64,000 bases of DNA from Asaia bogorensis NBRC 16594 (GTDB lineage: Bacteria; Pseudomonadota; Alphaproteobacteria; Acetobacterales; Acetobacteraceae), in contig NZ_AP014690.1 in NCBI RefSeq assembly GCF_001547995.1, positions 981,001-1,045,000 on the forward strand, in the 5' to 3' direction. The notes below the pieces were generated by a model. The model was not told where the DNA came from, did no database searches, and saw only the letters and a program-made list of their open reading frames with translations. Shown here piece by piece: positions 1-8,259 of this stretch (position 1 is its first letter; every line of letters begins with the position of its first letter). Position numbers and translations under genes: made by a program.

Positions 1-128
1 GCAAGCTCGGTGTTACCCCCTCGCGCTGTCTCGTTTTCGAGGACACGGAGGAAGGGCTAGAGGCCGCCCATAATGCCGGGATGAGGGCCGTCGACGTGCG
101 GCCTCATCTTACCATTGATGAAAGATGA
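1..128 (+). CDS. HAD-superfamily hydrolase, C-terminal fragment
   Basis: The reading frame is open from base 3 to a TGA at 126-128; the gene starts upstream of the window. The visible tail of about 41 residues contains P-S-R-C-L-V-F-E-D-T-x-x-G followed by A-A-H-N-A-G-M. This is the motif III/IV region of HAD phosphatases of the beta-phosphoglucomutase type: E-D (S/T) binds Mg2+, and the A-A-x-x-A-G-M helix follows. Substrate cannot be told from this fragment. Its last 20 bases overlap, tail to tail, the end of the DUF2474 gene on the other strand, so a shared terminator outside both genes is unlikely. Confidence 0.75.
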   Translation, partial: KLGVTPSRCLVFEDTEEGLEAAHNAGMRAVDVRPHLTIDER

Positions 129-243
129 TGATCCTGAGCAGGGTTGCGACAATCGCCAGTGTCACGACCCCGCCTGCCCAGAGCCCGACAAACCAGCCGA
201 GACGGGCAAGGAAGGAGGAGGAAGGGGCTGGAGAAGCAGGCAT
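109..243 (-). CDS. DUF2474 family small membrane protein (bd-oxidase companion)
   Basis: A 44-residue protein, too short for most gene callers. The ATG at 243 is preceded by GAGGAG with 8 bases of spacing; an in-frame ATG at 249 is only 2 bases from that site and so less likely. A short polar N-terminus (MPASPAPSSS) is followed by R-L-G-W-F and one membrane helix (about residues 17-41). This matches the DUF2474 pattern of tiny single-helix proteins encoded just downstream of cydAB/cioAB. By analogy with CydX they may stabilise the oxidase; that role is inference. It lies 174 bp downstream of cydB on the same strand. Confidence 0.75.
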   Translation of the reverse strand: MPASPAPSSSFLARLGWFVGLWAGGVVTLAIVATLLRIIIFHQW

Positions 244-312
244 TGTCATAACTCCTCTGGCGAAGTGGCAGGCTGACCAGAAATAGCCTGACCGATGTTT
301 AGAACATTTGAG

Positions 313-334
313 CCCGGGCGATGAAAAGCCCGGG
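313..334 (-). other. intercistronic hairpin between cydB and DUF2474 gene
   Basis: CCCGGGC (313-319) pairs perfectly with GCCCGGG (328-334) across an 8-base loop. There is no T-run on either side, so this is more likely a processing or stability hairpin downstream of cydB than a rho-independent terminator. Confidence 0.4.
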
Positions 335-417
335 GGGCAGGGCCCTCATGAGATCCATTCCCGTTCAGAACTGGGTTGATCGCATGAGGGCGATACCGGG
401 TCAGGCAAAGCCCGGGG

Positions 418-1440
418 TCAGTGGTAATGGTGATCGGCGGTCACGGTGCCGCGGAACACCCAGTAGGAATAGATCGTGTAGGCCAGGATGATTGGCAGCA
501 GGATCGATGCGCCGACCAGCAGGAAGAGCTGGCTTTCCGGCGGCGAGGAAGCCGACCAGATCGTGACCGTGGGCGGCACGATATAGGGCCAGACATTGAT
601 GCCCAGACCCGAGAAGCACAGAAAGAACCAGCCCAGCGCGCAGAGGAACGGCGTGAGGCGCGTTGCCTGCTTGCGCAGCGACATGAAGAACAGCGCAGCG
701 AGCACGATTACGGCAACCGGCACGGGCGCAACCCAGACGATTTCGGGGAAATCGGTCCAGCGATGCATGTAGTTGGCGTGCAGATAGGGCGTCCAGACCG
801 ACACGATGGCAATTAGCACCAGCATGCCGAGGCCCAGCGGCGCGGAGAGGCGCTGCATGACAGCCTTCAGATCGGTTTCCGTGCGCCAGACTAGCCAGGT
901 CGCGCCAAGCAGGGTGTAGCCAACCGCTACGGCAAAGCCGCAGAAGAGCGGGAAGGGGGCGACCCAGTCCCATGCACTGCCGACGAAGGTGTTGTTCTCG
1001 ACCTTCACGCCCATGATGAGCTCACCCAGGATGATGCCCTGCATGACAGAGGCAACAAGTGAGCCGAAGCAGAAGGAGCGATCCCAGAACCCCATGCCGA
1101 AAATGCCGCTTGCCTTCACACGGAATTCAAACGCCACGCCACGCAGGATGAGCGCGAGCAGCATGAACAGGATCGGCAGGTAAAGCGCGGGGAGGATCGT
1201 GCCATAGGCGACGGGGAACACGCCATAAAGCGTGGCGCCTCCGAAGATCATCCAGGTTTCGTTACCGTCCCAGACCGGGGCGATAGTGTTGACCATGACA
1301 TCGCGATGTTCCTTGCGATGCTCGCCGAGGAACAGGATGCCGATGCCGAGATCGAACCCGTCGAGACAGACATAGATGAAGATGGCCAGAGCCGCGAGGG
1401 TTGCCCAGATGATGGGCAACCAATAGGCGAGGGTATTCAT
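418..1440 (-). CDS. cydB: cytochrome bd-type quinol oxidase subunit II (CioB/CydB)
   Basis: This 340-residue polytopic inner-membrane protein is subunit II of a bd-family terminal oxidase, which pairs with CydA to oxidise quinol and reduce O2 to water. Family signatures are D-G-F-D-L-G (residues 27-32) in the first helix and W-D-G-N-E-T-W (57-63), matching the G-N-E-x-W motif of CydB. It starts 9 bp after the cydA stop, so the two are one operon. Downstream on the same strand is the DUF2474 gene. With the short subunit I next to it, the pair looks like the cyanide-insensitive CioAB oxidase that acetic acid bacteria use as a low-energy-yield branch. Confidence 0.95.
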   Translation of the reverse strand: MNTLAYWLPIIWATLAALAIFIYVCLDGFDLGIGILFLGEHRKEHRDVMVNTIAPVWDGNETWMIFGGATLYGVFPVAYGTILPALYLPILFMLLALILRGVAFEFRVKASGIFGMGFWDRSFCFGSLVASVMQGIILGELIMGVKVENNTFVGSAWDWVAPFPLFCGFAVAVGYTLLGATWLVWRTETDLKAVMQRLSAPLGLGMLVLIAIVSVWTPYLHANYMHRWTDFPEIVWVAPVPVAVIVLAALFFMSLRKQATRLTPFLCALGWFFLCFSGLGINVWPYIVPPTVTIWSASSPPESQLFLLVGASILLPIILAYTIYSYWVFRGTVTADHHYH

Positions 1441-1449
1441 GGTAAACGC

Positions 1450-2859
1450 TTACTCCGCCGGGTGATGAGAGACTTGGGTGATACCAGCGGCACGATGCGG
1501 CTGATCGCGCGGGGGCTCAGGCTCGTTCGAGCTGGGTTCCTTGGCGAAATCGCGCAGCAGGATGCCGATACCGGCGGTAAAGACGATGAAATAGACGATG
1601 ACGAAGGCGACCATGGACATTTCCATGTTCGGCAGTGTCACGGGTGAGACGCTGTCGACGGTGCGCAGCAGCCCGTAGATCGTGAAGGGCTGGCGGCCCA
1701 CTTCGGTCGTGACCCAGCCGCACAGCAGGGCGATGAACCCGGCAGGCGTCATGAGCAAGGCGCCGCGAAGCAGGATCGGGTTGGTATAGAATCCGCCCTT
1801 CCAGCGCAGGAACAGCGAGAAGAACCCAAGCAGGGCCATCAGGCTGCCAAGGGCCACCATCACGCGGAAGGTGTAGAACACGACATACATCGGGGCGCGC
1901 TGGTCCTTCGGGAAATCCTTGAGGCCCGGCACCTTGCCGTCGAGGCTGTGCGTCAGGATCAGCGAGCCCACCAGCGGGATGCCGATCTTGTAGCGTGTCA
2001 CCTCATGTTCCATGTCCGGCACGCCGAACAGCAATTCGGGCGCACGGCTCTCGCTCTCCCAGTCGCCTTCCATCGCCGCGATCTTGGCGGGCTGGTATTT
2101 CAGCGTGTTCAGGCCGTGGGCGTCACCCGCCAGGATCTGGAGCGGTGCCACGATGGCAGCCATCCACATTGCCATGGAGAACATGACCTTCACGGCATCG
2201 GTCGGCTGGCGCTTCTGACGCTTGGCCTTGAGCAGATGCCACGCGCCGACGCCACCCACGATGAACGCAACGCAGAGAAACGCTGCGAGGGCCATATGGA
2301 CAAGGCGGAACGGGAAGGAGGGGTTAAAGACGATGGCGAACCAGTCGGCCGGCAGGAAGCGGCCTGTTGCGGCATCGATCTTGTAGCCCTGCGGCGTCTG
2401 CATCCAGGAATTGGAAGCCAGGATCCAGCTCATGGAGATCAATGTGCCGATCGAGACCATGCAGGTTGCAGCAAAATGCAGCCGCTTGCCCACGCGGTTG
2501 AGGCCGAACATCATGACGCCAAGGAACCCGGCCTCAAGGAAGAACGCCGTCATGACCTCATAGGCCAGCATCGGGCCAAGGATCGGTCCGGCCTTTTGCG
2601 AGAATTGCGACCAGTTGGTGCCGAATTCATACGACATGACGAGGCCGGAAACGACACCCATGGCAAACACCACGGAAAAGACGCGCAGCCAGTATTTGAA
2701 GAGGTCGAGATAGACGGGTTTGTCCGTCTTGAGCCAGAGCCCCTCGAGCACAGCCAGAAACGCAGCTAGGCCGATGGAGAAGGCGGGAAAGACGATATGG
2801 AATCCGACGGTAAACGCGAATTGCAATCGTGCGAGGAAGAGAGCACTCATGTCAGGCAT
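1450..2859 (-). CDS. cydA: cytochrome bd-type quinol oxidase subunit I, short Q-loop (CioA) type
   Basis: A 469-residue subunit I carrying the haems and quinol site of a bd oxidase. Ligands can be placed: His21 (G-F-H-I-V-F-P, b595/d region), His188 (R-L-V-H-M, b558) and Met334 (F-R-V-M-V, b558). Glu101 and Glu109 (A-Y-E and F-L-E-A-G) correspond to the proton-channel acids. The protein is clearly shorter than the roughly 520-residue E. coli CydA because the Q-loop between residues 235 and 320 lacks the C-terminal insert; that is the CioA class, often cyanide-insensitive. The start is ATG at 2859; an in-frame ATG three codons later is an alternative. The gap to the DUF2125 gene upstream is 85 bp, with no FNR-like box visible. 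Confidence 0.94.
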   Translation of the reverse strand: MPDMSALFLARLQFAFTVGFHIVFPAFSIGLAAFLAVLEGLWLKTDKPVYLDLFKYWLRVFSVVFAMGVVSGLVMSYEFGTNWSQFSQKAGPILGPMLAYEVMTAFFLEAGFLGVMMFGLNRVGKRLHFAATCMVSIGTLISMSWILASNSWMQTPQGYKIDAATGRFLPADWFAIVFNPSFPFRLVHMALAAFLCVAFIVGGVGAWHLLKAKRQKRQPTDAVKVMFSMAMWMAAIVAPLQILAGDAHGLNTLKYQPAKIAAMEGDWESESRAPELLFGVPDMEHEVTRYKIGIPLVGSLILTHSLDGKVPGLKDFPKDQRAPMYVVFYTFRVMVALGSLMALLGFFSLFLRWKGGFYTNPILLRGALLMTPAGFIALLCGWVTTEVGRQPFTIYGLLRTVDSVSPVTLPNMEMSMVAFVIVYFIVFTAGIGILLRDFAKEPSSNEPEPPRDQPHRAAGITQVSHHPAE

Positions 2860-2944
2860 TGCAGGGATCCGCGGCCATCAAGGCCAGTCGTGAAGGGGAA
2901 TGGTTAACTGCCACCGCCCATAAGGCGTCAGCTTCCCCTCCGGT

Positions 2945-3976
2945 TCATCGATAATGCTCTGTTATTATCGCGGAAATGTGATTTTGCAATAAAATGTCAT
3001 CGGGACCGAGCGGAATGGGAAGGTCCAGATGGTCCGGTATCCTTGCGGTTTGTTCATCAAGACCCGCGAGCAGGCGTGCATAATCCGGGTTGTTCCGTAG
3101 CGCTTGCGGTGTATGAGCAACCCAGTAACGGGCAAAGCCCTGCAAGCCGGTGAGATGGGCCCATACTGTGCCTTGCCCGGTACCTGAGAGGGTTCCGCGG
3201 GCAACGACGGAGAGGGGGCCGAGCGTGAAAGACGCCTCCTGAATTAAAAAGCGTTCATAACCCACATCATGGGTCGAGCCAGCGGGACGGTCGCCTAGGT
3301 CGTGACCATCGCTCGTTCGATGCAATGCGGCGAGAACGAGGTGGAAATATCTCGCTGCAGGCAGTGCCGCGAGGAGGTCCTGCAGGCTGGGCGTCAGGCT
3401 GCCGCTGCCCTGTGTCGCGGTCAGCTTCGGCTCAACCCTGCCTGCATGCAGGTCCAGGCTCCATGCCAGAGAGGGATCGGCGCTCCGCCCGCCGGGCAGG
3501 AACCGCGCTGTGACATCGCGCAGCGTGAGCGTATCGATTCCCGATATCGGTAGCCCCGATGCCGTCACACCTGCCGTGCGATAGACGATCACCTGCCGCG
3601 ACGGGTCGAACCATCCCGATCCGCTACCGCCACTGAGCACGACATCGCCACCGGGGCGCAGGATCTGCACACCCTCATTTGTGAATGACGCCGCGAAAGG
3701 GTGCCTCCAGCCGGGTGTGATCGTAACAGATTGCCCGGTCCAGCCCTCTCCGGAGGCATTGCCTATCAGGGGGGCAGTCAGCACGGTGCGTGACCCCCAC
3801 GGGCGCCACTGGCGTGTTTTCTCCTGCCACGTGAACCGCCAACCGTCTGCCCGCGCCGTCGTGGACAGTTTCACGATCTGTCGGTCGATTTGACTGATGC
3901 GATAGGCGTCCAGAGCCTGTGTCCCGAGTAACAGGGACGTAACACCGATGATGGCGAAGAAGAGCCCTTTTTTCAT
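2945..3976 (-). CDS. DUF2125 family exported protein
   Basis: A 343-residue protein with an N-terminal hydrophobic anchor or signal (residues 3-20), then a long beta-rich, Gly/Trp-rich periplasmic part. Composition and layout, including the W-R-F-T-W start and repeated short strands, fit the alphaproteobacterial DUF2125 family, whose function is not established. It is transcribed toward cydAB with an 85 bp gap, so co-transcription is possible but not shown. The assignment to DUF2125 is by overall resemblance, without an active-site motif to confirm it. Confidence 0.6.
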   Translation of the reverse strand: MKKGLFFAIIGVTSLLLGTQALDAYRISQIDRQIVKLSTTARADGWRFTWQEKTRQWRPWGSRTVLTAPLIGNASGEGWTGQSVTITPGWRHPFAASFTNEGVQILRPGGDVVLSGGSGSGWFDPSRQVIVYRTAGVTASGLPISGIDTLTLRDVTARFLPGGRSADPSLAWSLDLHAGRVEPKLTATQGSGSLTPSLQDLLAALPAARYFHLVLAALHRTSDGHDLGDRPAGSTHDVGYERFLIQEASFTLGPLSVVARGTLSGTGQGTVWAHLTGLQGFARYWVAHTPQALRNNPDYARLLAGLDEQTARIPDHLDLPIPLGPDDILLQNHISAIITEHYR

Positions 3977-4306
3977 CTCGGATTAGCCCGGTGAATACTG
4001 GGTAATTGGCAGGTTACGCCGTCAGATTTCACAGTTGTCGCGAGAAACCGCACATTTTATCCCCAGAGCTGAAAACGGATGAAATGAGGAAAAGGGAAAG
4101 AGTCTCCGCCGCGGGGCTATGAAAGCGCAGGGGGCTGTGTTAGATGCCCCCTCCGCACTGTTCTTTGCGCTATAAAGCGCGAAAAACCTAGCTTTTGCGG
4201 CGATTGTCTCTTGACTCGCTTTCTTGCCCGCCCCGGCTGGATCCTTTCAGGATCGTATCGGTTCGTTGGGGGTTATGCACGGTGTTCCGCACAGGATTCC
4301 CCCCGA
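3977..4306. other. 330-bp non-coding gap between plsC and the DUF2125 gene
   Basis: No convincing gene on either strand. It holds a short GC hairpin, GGGGGC (4130-4135) with GCCCCC (4146-4151), that could help end plsC transcription but lacks a T-run. A second small dyad, GCGC-TATAAA-GCGC, lies near 4168-4181. The promoter for the DUF2125 gene is presumably here, but I cannot place convincing -35/-10 boxes. Confidence 0.4.
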
Positions 4307-5050
4307 TCAGTGTCTCAGGTCCACAGAGTTATCCACAGGGTGTGGTATATCGTGGGCAATGCAGAGCTTGTCCCAGGACCTGTAGATCGAGTCGATCAGA
4401 GAGTGTCGCCCGGCATTCGCAGGCAAAGCCTCTCCTACGACGACGATGATTTCGCCCGGAGTCATCAACCAGCCACGGCGCGGCCAGTGCAGGCCAGAAT
4501 TGGTGGCGACTGGAATGACAGGCACAGCCGCCTGCTTGGCCAGTGCGACTACGCCGGGCTGAAGGGGAACACGCTCGCCAGGGACGGTTCTTGTTCCTTC
4601 AGGGAAGATGATGATCTGTCGGCCTTCATCAAAATGCTCCTGTGTCGCCTTCATCAGGGCACGCAGGGCCTTCGCACCCGCGGCGCGCTCGACAGGCACC
4701 ATGCCGGACAGGATCAGCATGGGACCGATGAACGGTATGCGGGTGAGCTCCTGCTTGATGACATAGGCCGGTTGCTCGGCAATCGTCATCCAGATGAAGC
4801 CGTCGAAGAAAGACTGATGCTGCGAGGCGACAAGGCACGCCCCGGAAGGCAGGTTCTCGCGACCGATGACGGTGATGCGTATGCGACAGATCAGGCTCAG
4901 ACCGCGCAAGGTGAGCGATGACCAGAGCTGGGCATAGCGCAGGGCCAGCTTGTGGCGTCGCAGGGCGCGTATGGGCATGGCGATCACACCCATGATCAGG
5001 GTGAGGATGATGAAATAGCTCATGAAAAGCCAGGCGCGTATCCGGATCAT
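4307..5050 (-). CDS. plsC: 1-acyl-sn-glycerol-3-phosphate acyltransferase
   Basis: A 247-residue membrane-associated acyltransferase that adds the second acyl chain to lysophosphatidate to form phosphatidate. Block I is H-Q-S-F-F-D (His78, Asp83), the H-x4-D catalytic pair; block III is F-P-E-G-T-R (149-154), which binds the phosphate. An N-terminal hydrophobic segment covers residues 8-28. It is the last gene of a minus-strand run ftsE-ftsX-DUF218-plsC, an order shared with other alphaproteobacteria. The gap to the DUF218 gene is 113 bp. Confidence 0.92.
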   Translation of the reverse strand: MIRIRAWLFMSYFIILTLIMGVIAMPIRALRRHKLALRYAQLWSSLTLRGLSLICRIRITVIGRENLPSGACLVASQHQSFFDGFIWMTIAEQPAYVIKQELTRIPFIGPMLILSGMVPVERAAGAKALRALMKATQEHFDEGRQIIIFPEGTRTVPGERVPLQPGVVALAKQAAVPVIPVATNSGLHWPRRGWLMTPGEIIVVVGEALPANAGRHSLIDSIYRSWDKLCIAHDIPHPVDNSVDLRH

Positions 5051-5163
5051 GCACTCCCCCAGTATCGTCTCGAGAATCCGATGTTCACTAGAGCATCACG
5101 GGGCAGGAGGGAAACGGCACAGCACGGGATTCGGGGCTGGAAACGGTTTTCACCCGGATGGGT

Positions 5164-5754
5164 TCATGACTGGGGAGTGAGATTGACTCCCCGCGAGAGG
5201 CCCAGATGGGAGCCGATCCATTTGATGTATTCGTGCAGCAGTAGGCTGAATGTTGCGCGATTGGGGCTGCGTCTCAGCGCCGGTGAGCGGACAGGGTAGG
5301 GATGGAGCATGACCTCCGGTGCGGCGCGATGGATCTCAACCATAGCCCGCCGGATATGGTAGCCCGCTGTAACGACCAGCAGCGACCGGATATGGTTCTG
5401 CGTGGCCCACTGGGCCGTTTCCGACCCGTTGCCGATGGTGGACACCGCGCGCCTACCCAGTGTGATGCGCGACGCCAGTTCGGGTGTCAGCGATATCGGT
5501 GCATGTTCGCTGAGCTGGCTGAGTGTGGCATGGGGCCCAACCCCGGAGATCAAGAGCTTGCGCCCAACCCCCTTGTCCAGCAGCTGAAGAGAGGCCTCAA
5601 TACGGTCACGCCCCCCGGTCAGGGCAACGATGCCGTCACAATGTACCGGATTGGATACGGGGTGGAGCGCATCGACGCAAAACCAGGCGAACCCTGCGCA
5701 CCAGACGAGGGCCAGAACGAACACCAGAAACGGAACGGCCAGCCAGAATCTCAT
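5164..5754 (-). CDS. DUF218/YdcF-SanA-like membrane protein
   Basis: 196 residues from the ATG at 5754, which overlaps the ftsX stop as ATGA; longer upstream frames run into ftsX and are not needed. A single N-terminal helix (residues 4-24) is followed by a DUF218 domain with I-V-A-L-T-G-G (strand and loop), G-S-E-T, and V-V-T-A-G-Y-H-x-R-R, the typical motif set of the YdcF/ElyC/SanA family. Members affect envelope integrity, but the catalytic role is unresolved. Coupling to ftsEX and plsC suggests an envelope job. Confidence 0.82.
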   Translation of the reverse strand: MRFWLAVPFLVFVLALVWCAGFAWFCVDALHPVSNPVHCDGIVALTGGRDRIEASLQLLDKGVGRKLLISGVGPHATLSQLSEHAPISLTPELASRITLGRRAVSTIGNGSETAQWATQNHIRSLLVVTAGYHIRRAMVEIHRAAPEVMLHPYPVRSPALRRSPNRATFSLLLHEYIKWIGSHLGLSRGVNLTPQS

Positions 5755-6659
5755 GGCAGCCGGCGCAACCACAGACGCACCGTACCCTGAGCCACAACGA
5801 AGCTGAGGGCAGCAACGAGCACCGGCACACAGGCGAGGGACTGAAGCAGAGCTGGAGGTATGGCTGCCGACAAGGCAAGCCATTGTTCATAGCTCTGGGG
5901 CCACGTTGTTGCACCGGCGCCTGCCTGATCCATGAAGGGCAGCAACAGGTGATAGAGTATGGCCAGTATCAGCCCGCCGAGTGCCGTGCCGATTACGCCT
6001 CCGCTCAGCCCGAGCAGGGCGCTGCGCCAGGCGATGCGTCGTGCGATCAGCCCGTCACGGGCGCCAAAACCGTGAAGAATTTCGATAGTGCGCCGTCGTG
6101 CAATCAGCGTCATGCGCACGGAAAGTGTGGTCACGCCAGCAGTGGCAAAACCGGCCAGCAACACGGCAAGCCACGCACAGGCCTGCAAAGTCTGGCCAAG
6201 AAGCATCAGGCGTTCGCCCCAGCGGGCATTCTCCTCGATGATGGCTGAAGGCGCGATCGTATCCATTATGACTGGCAGATCGGTGGCGGGGCCATCGCTG
6301 CGCCGTGTAATCGAGAGCACGACGGGCAGGTCTGACAGGCTGGCCTGCATCGTGCCAAGCCAGGGGCGAAGGATATCGCGCAGCCTTGCTTCGGGCAGAA
6401 TTTCGACACTGGCGATGCCGGGATCGCTCTTCAGTACAGTAATCAGCTTGCGCGCTGTGTCTGCGGCATCGCCCGTAAGATCCGGAATTTCGATCGTGAC
6501 CTGTCGCGTGGCGCCATGGTCCCATTCGTGAGAGAGAACGCGCGCCGCATTCCAGCCGCCCAGTGCAAGGGCTGCGATTGCCGCCACAGCAGCGATCAGG
6601 GGTATCAGCCCCCGGTCGCGTCGACCCAGATGCAGCCCATCAGGAAGCTTGCGGCTCAT
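5751..6659 (-). CDS. ftsX: cell division ABC transporter permease FtsX
   Basis: 302 residues; membrane subunit of FtsEX, which couples ATP hydrolysis in FtsE to activation of peptidoglycan hydrolases at the septum. There is one N-terminal helix (about 20-38), a periplasmic domain, then three C-terminal helices, the FtsX arrangement. The start codon overlaps the ftsE stop (ATGA at 6656-6659). The C-terminal overlap with the DUF218 gene is also 4 bp, so translation of the three is probably coupled. Confidence 0.88.
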   Translation of the reverse strand: MSRKLPDGLHLGRRDRGLIPLIAAVAAIAALALGGWNAARVLSHEWDHGATRQVTIEIPDLTGDAADTARKLITVLKSDPGIASVEILPEARLRDILRPWLGTMQASLSDLPVVLSITRRSDGPATDLPVIMDTIAPSAIIEENARWGERLMLLGQTLQACAWLAVLLAGFATAGVTTLSVRMTLIARRRTIEILHGFGARDGLIARRIAWRSALLGLSGGVIGTALGGLILAILYHLLLPFMDQAGAGATTWPQSYEQWLALSAAIPPALLQSLACVPVLVAALSFVVAQGTVRLWLRRLP

Positions 6660-7489
6660 CGATCCCGTTCCCGCCGGGGGCGTGAGGCAGAGAGAGAGAA
6701 TGAGGCGGCAAAGCTATCGGAATGGTTACTGACATCGCCACCCGGGGGCATGGGTTGAAAGTCGGCGGGGTGCGTGTCCGGGGGATGCATCACCGGGGGC
6801 GGGACAGGTTTTTCGAGGCGGCCGTTACGCAGGCTGATGCAGGGCAGCGGCATGGCCCGCAGCAGCGACTCGTTATGCGTGGCGACGATGACCGTCGTGC
6901 CTGTGCGGCTCAGAGCCCGCAATGCCTCGATGAGTTGCCAGCTTTGTGACTCTGCAAGGGCATTGGTCGGTTCGTCCGCCAGAAGCAGGGCCGGGCGGGT
7001 TACAAGAGCACGGGCGATGGCAACGCGCTGTCGCTCTCCCCCTGAAAGCTCATCCGGCAGGCTGTCCGATTTGGCCCCCAGATCGAGCCAGTCGAGGATA
7101 GATCCGATCTCACCCCTTATCGCGCTGTCGGATTGGCCGGCCAGACGTAAAGGGAGGGCGATGTTGTCATAAACGTTCAGTTCGCCAAGCAGGCGCAGAT
7201 CCTGCGGGATGAACCCGATGCGCTGCCTGAGCTGCGCCAGCTGGCGGCGGCTGGCCCGGTCTGTTGCGACCCCGAGAATTTCGACTGTACCGCTTTCTGG
7301 CAGAGTCTCTGCATGGGCGAGGCGAAGCAGGCTGGACTTGCCCGCGCCGGAGGGGCCTGTCAGCCAGTAGAAGCTGCCTTGTTGGATGGTAAAATCGAGC
7401 CCCTCAAGGACCGGGCGCGGCATCTGGCGTTGCCCAGCCAGACGGCGACGGAGGGCATGGCGATAGCTGACGTTGTAGAACCGGATCAT
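6656..7489 (-). CDS. ftsE: cell division ATP-binding protein FtsE
   Basis: 277 residues from the ATG at 7489 (M-I-R-F-Y-N-V), the normal FtsE N-terminus; an upstream extension to 7558 would overlap the neighbouring gene. Intact ABC motifs: Walker A G-P-S-G-A-G-K-S (45-52), signature L-S-G-G-E (148-152), Walker B L-L-L-A-D-E-P (168-174), and a T-H-N-E H-loop. The last 40-50 residues form a Pro/Met-rich tail beyond the usual roughly 230-residue length of FtsE, which is unusual. Confidence 0.92.
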   Translation of the reverse strand: MIRFYNVSYRHALRRRLAGQRQMPRPVLEGLDFTIQQGSFYWLTGPSGAGKSSLLRLAHAETLPESGTVEILGVATDRASRRQLAQLRQRIGFIPQDLRLLGELNVYDNIALPLRLAGQSDSAIRGEIGSILDWLDLGAKSDSLPDELSGGERQRVAIARALVTRPALLLADEPTNALAESQSWQLIEALRALSRTGTTVIVATHNESLLRAMPLPCISLRNGRLEKPVPPPVMHPPDTHPADFQPMPPGGDVSNHSDSFAASFSLSASRPRRERDR

Positions 7490-7508
7490 GAAAGCCCCGG
7501 TCGCGTCG

Positions 7509-7979
7509 TTACATGTTGCGCGCGGCGACGGCGGAGACTGTCGCACCAAGGGCGGCAATGGCCATCAGCATGAAACCGTCGAAGACAAGGCCGCTTGCCG
7601 TCATGACATGGCTGCCGATGGCAAGATGATCGGGAATGCTTCCGACCACATGGTTCATGACATCCTGGGCCTGCGGGTCGGTCGAGGCCGTGCCGGTAGT
7701 GATAGCCGAAAGAGCCTTGGGCAGGGCCATCCAGCCAATGCCAAGCACGAGGCAAAGCGGTGCCAGAACCTCGGCCACCTGCTGCGCGAAATAGAACGCG
7801 AAGTAGCAGACAGCCCAGAAAGCCGTACGCAGGACGGCAAGCCCGCTGCTGCTGCGTCCGCCTGTGCCAAGCCCGTTTGTGCCACGGGGCTCGCGGTCGT
7901 CGCTCGGCTGGCCTAGGCGTGACAGGGACGGGCGGGGCGAAACTTCCATGGGGCGCTTCCAGCTTGTCGTGATGGGCAC
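7509..7979 (-). CDS. membrane protein of unknown function upstream of ftsE
   Basis: Up to 156 residues; a start at the internal ATG (7949, M-E-V-S-P-R) is also possible. Residues 1-45 are polar with Arg, Ser and Gly. Two or three hydrophobic segments follow (about 50-70, 72-95 and 130-150). I recognise no family. It ends 19 bp before ftsE on the same strand and so is probably the first gene of the ftsEX operon. A region of 280 bp separates it from the divergent sensor kinase gene. Confidence 0.55.
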   Translation of the reverse strand: MPITTSWKRPMEVSPRPSLSRLGQPSDDREPRGTNGLGTGGRSSSGLAVLRTAFWAVCYFAFYFAQQVAEVLAPLCLVLGIGWMALPKALSAITTGTASTDPQAQDVMNHVVGSIPDHLAIGSHVMTASGLVFDGFMLMAIAALGATVSAVAARNM

Positions 7980-8259
7980 GAATGAAGTGGCGTCCAGTCA
8001 GGGCTGGCCACGTTGTCGGATCCTGAGGTAGCTGCCAGCGCGGCGAAATGCAATGATCAGCCTGAGATGCGGCCTTGCTTCCATATGAACATCACGACCT
8101 GCACATGCCGCGTTGTGAGGGACCCCTTAGCAGGCCGGATGGCATGAGCCTTCGACATGTCGCCATTTCTGCAACCACCAGACGATAGAGGAACTCTTTT
8201 CGTCCTGAAGGCGCTGGCGAACTTGATCACCCCCGCGAACTCATGAGACCAGTGCATTC
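7980..8259. other. divergent intergenic region between the ftsE operon and the hybrid kinase genes
   Basis: 280 bp holding the presumed promoters of both divergent units. I see no clear gene, strong terminator or known operator. A 66-codon minus-strand frame (8057-8257) lacks family resemblance and is rejected. The Shine-Dalgarno sequence for the 8260 start is weak. Confidence 0.35.

Noticed and set aside
1948..2769. 273-codon plus-strand frame opposite cydA
   Set aside because: Antisense shadow; cydA has all haem ligands.
2860..2944. FNR-like control of cydAB
   Set aside because: No TTGAT-N4-ATCAA match in the 85-bp gap upstream of cydA.
4329..4337. TTATCCACA, a perfect DnaA-box match
   Set aside because: It lies within the plsC coding end (P-V-D-N), is single, and has no AT-rich region or gidA/dnaA/hemE genes nearby.
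8057..8257. 66-codon minus-strand frame in the divergent promoter region
   Set aside because: No ribosome binding site, no recognisable pattern, and it sits where promoters are expected.
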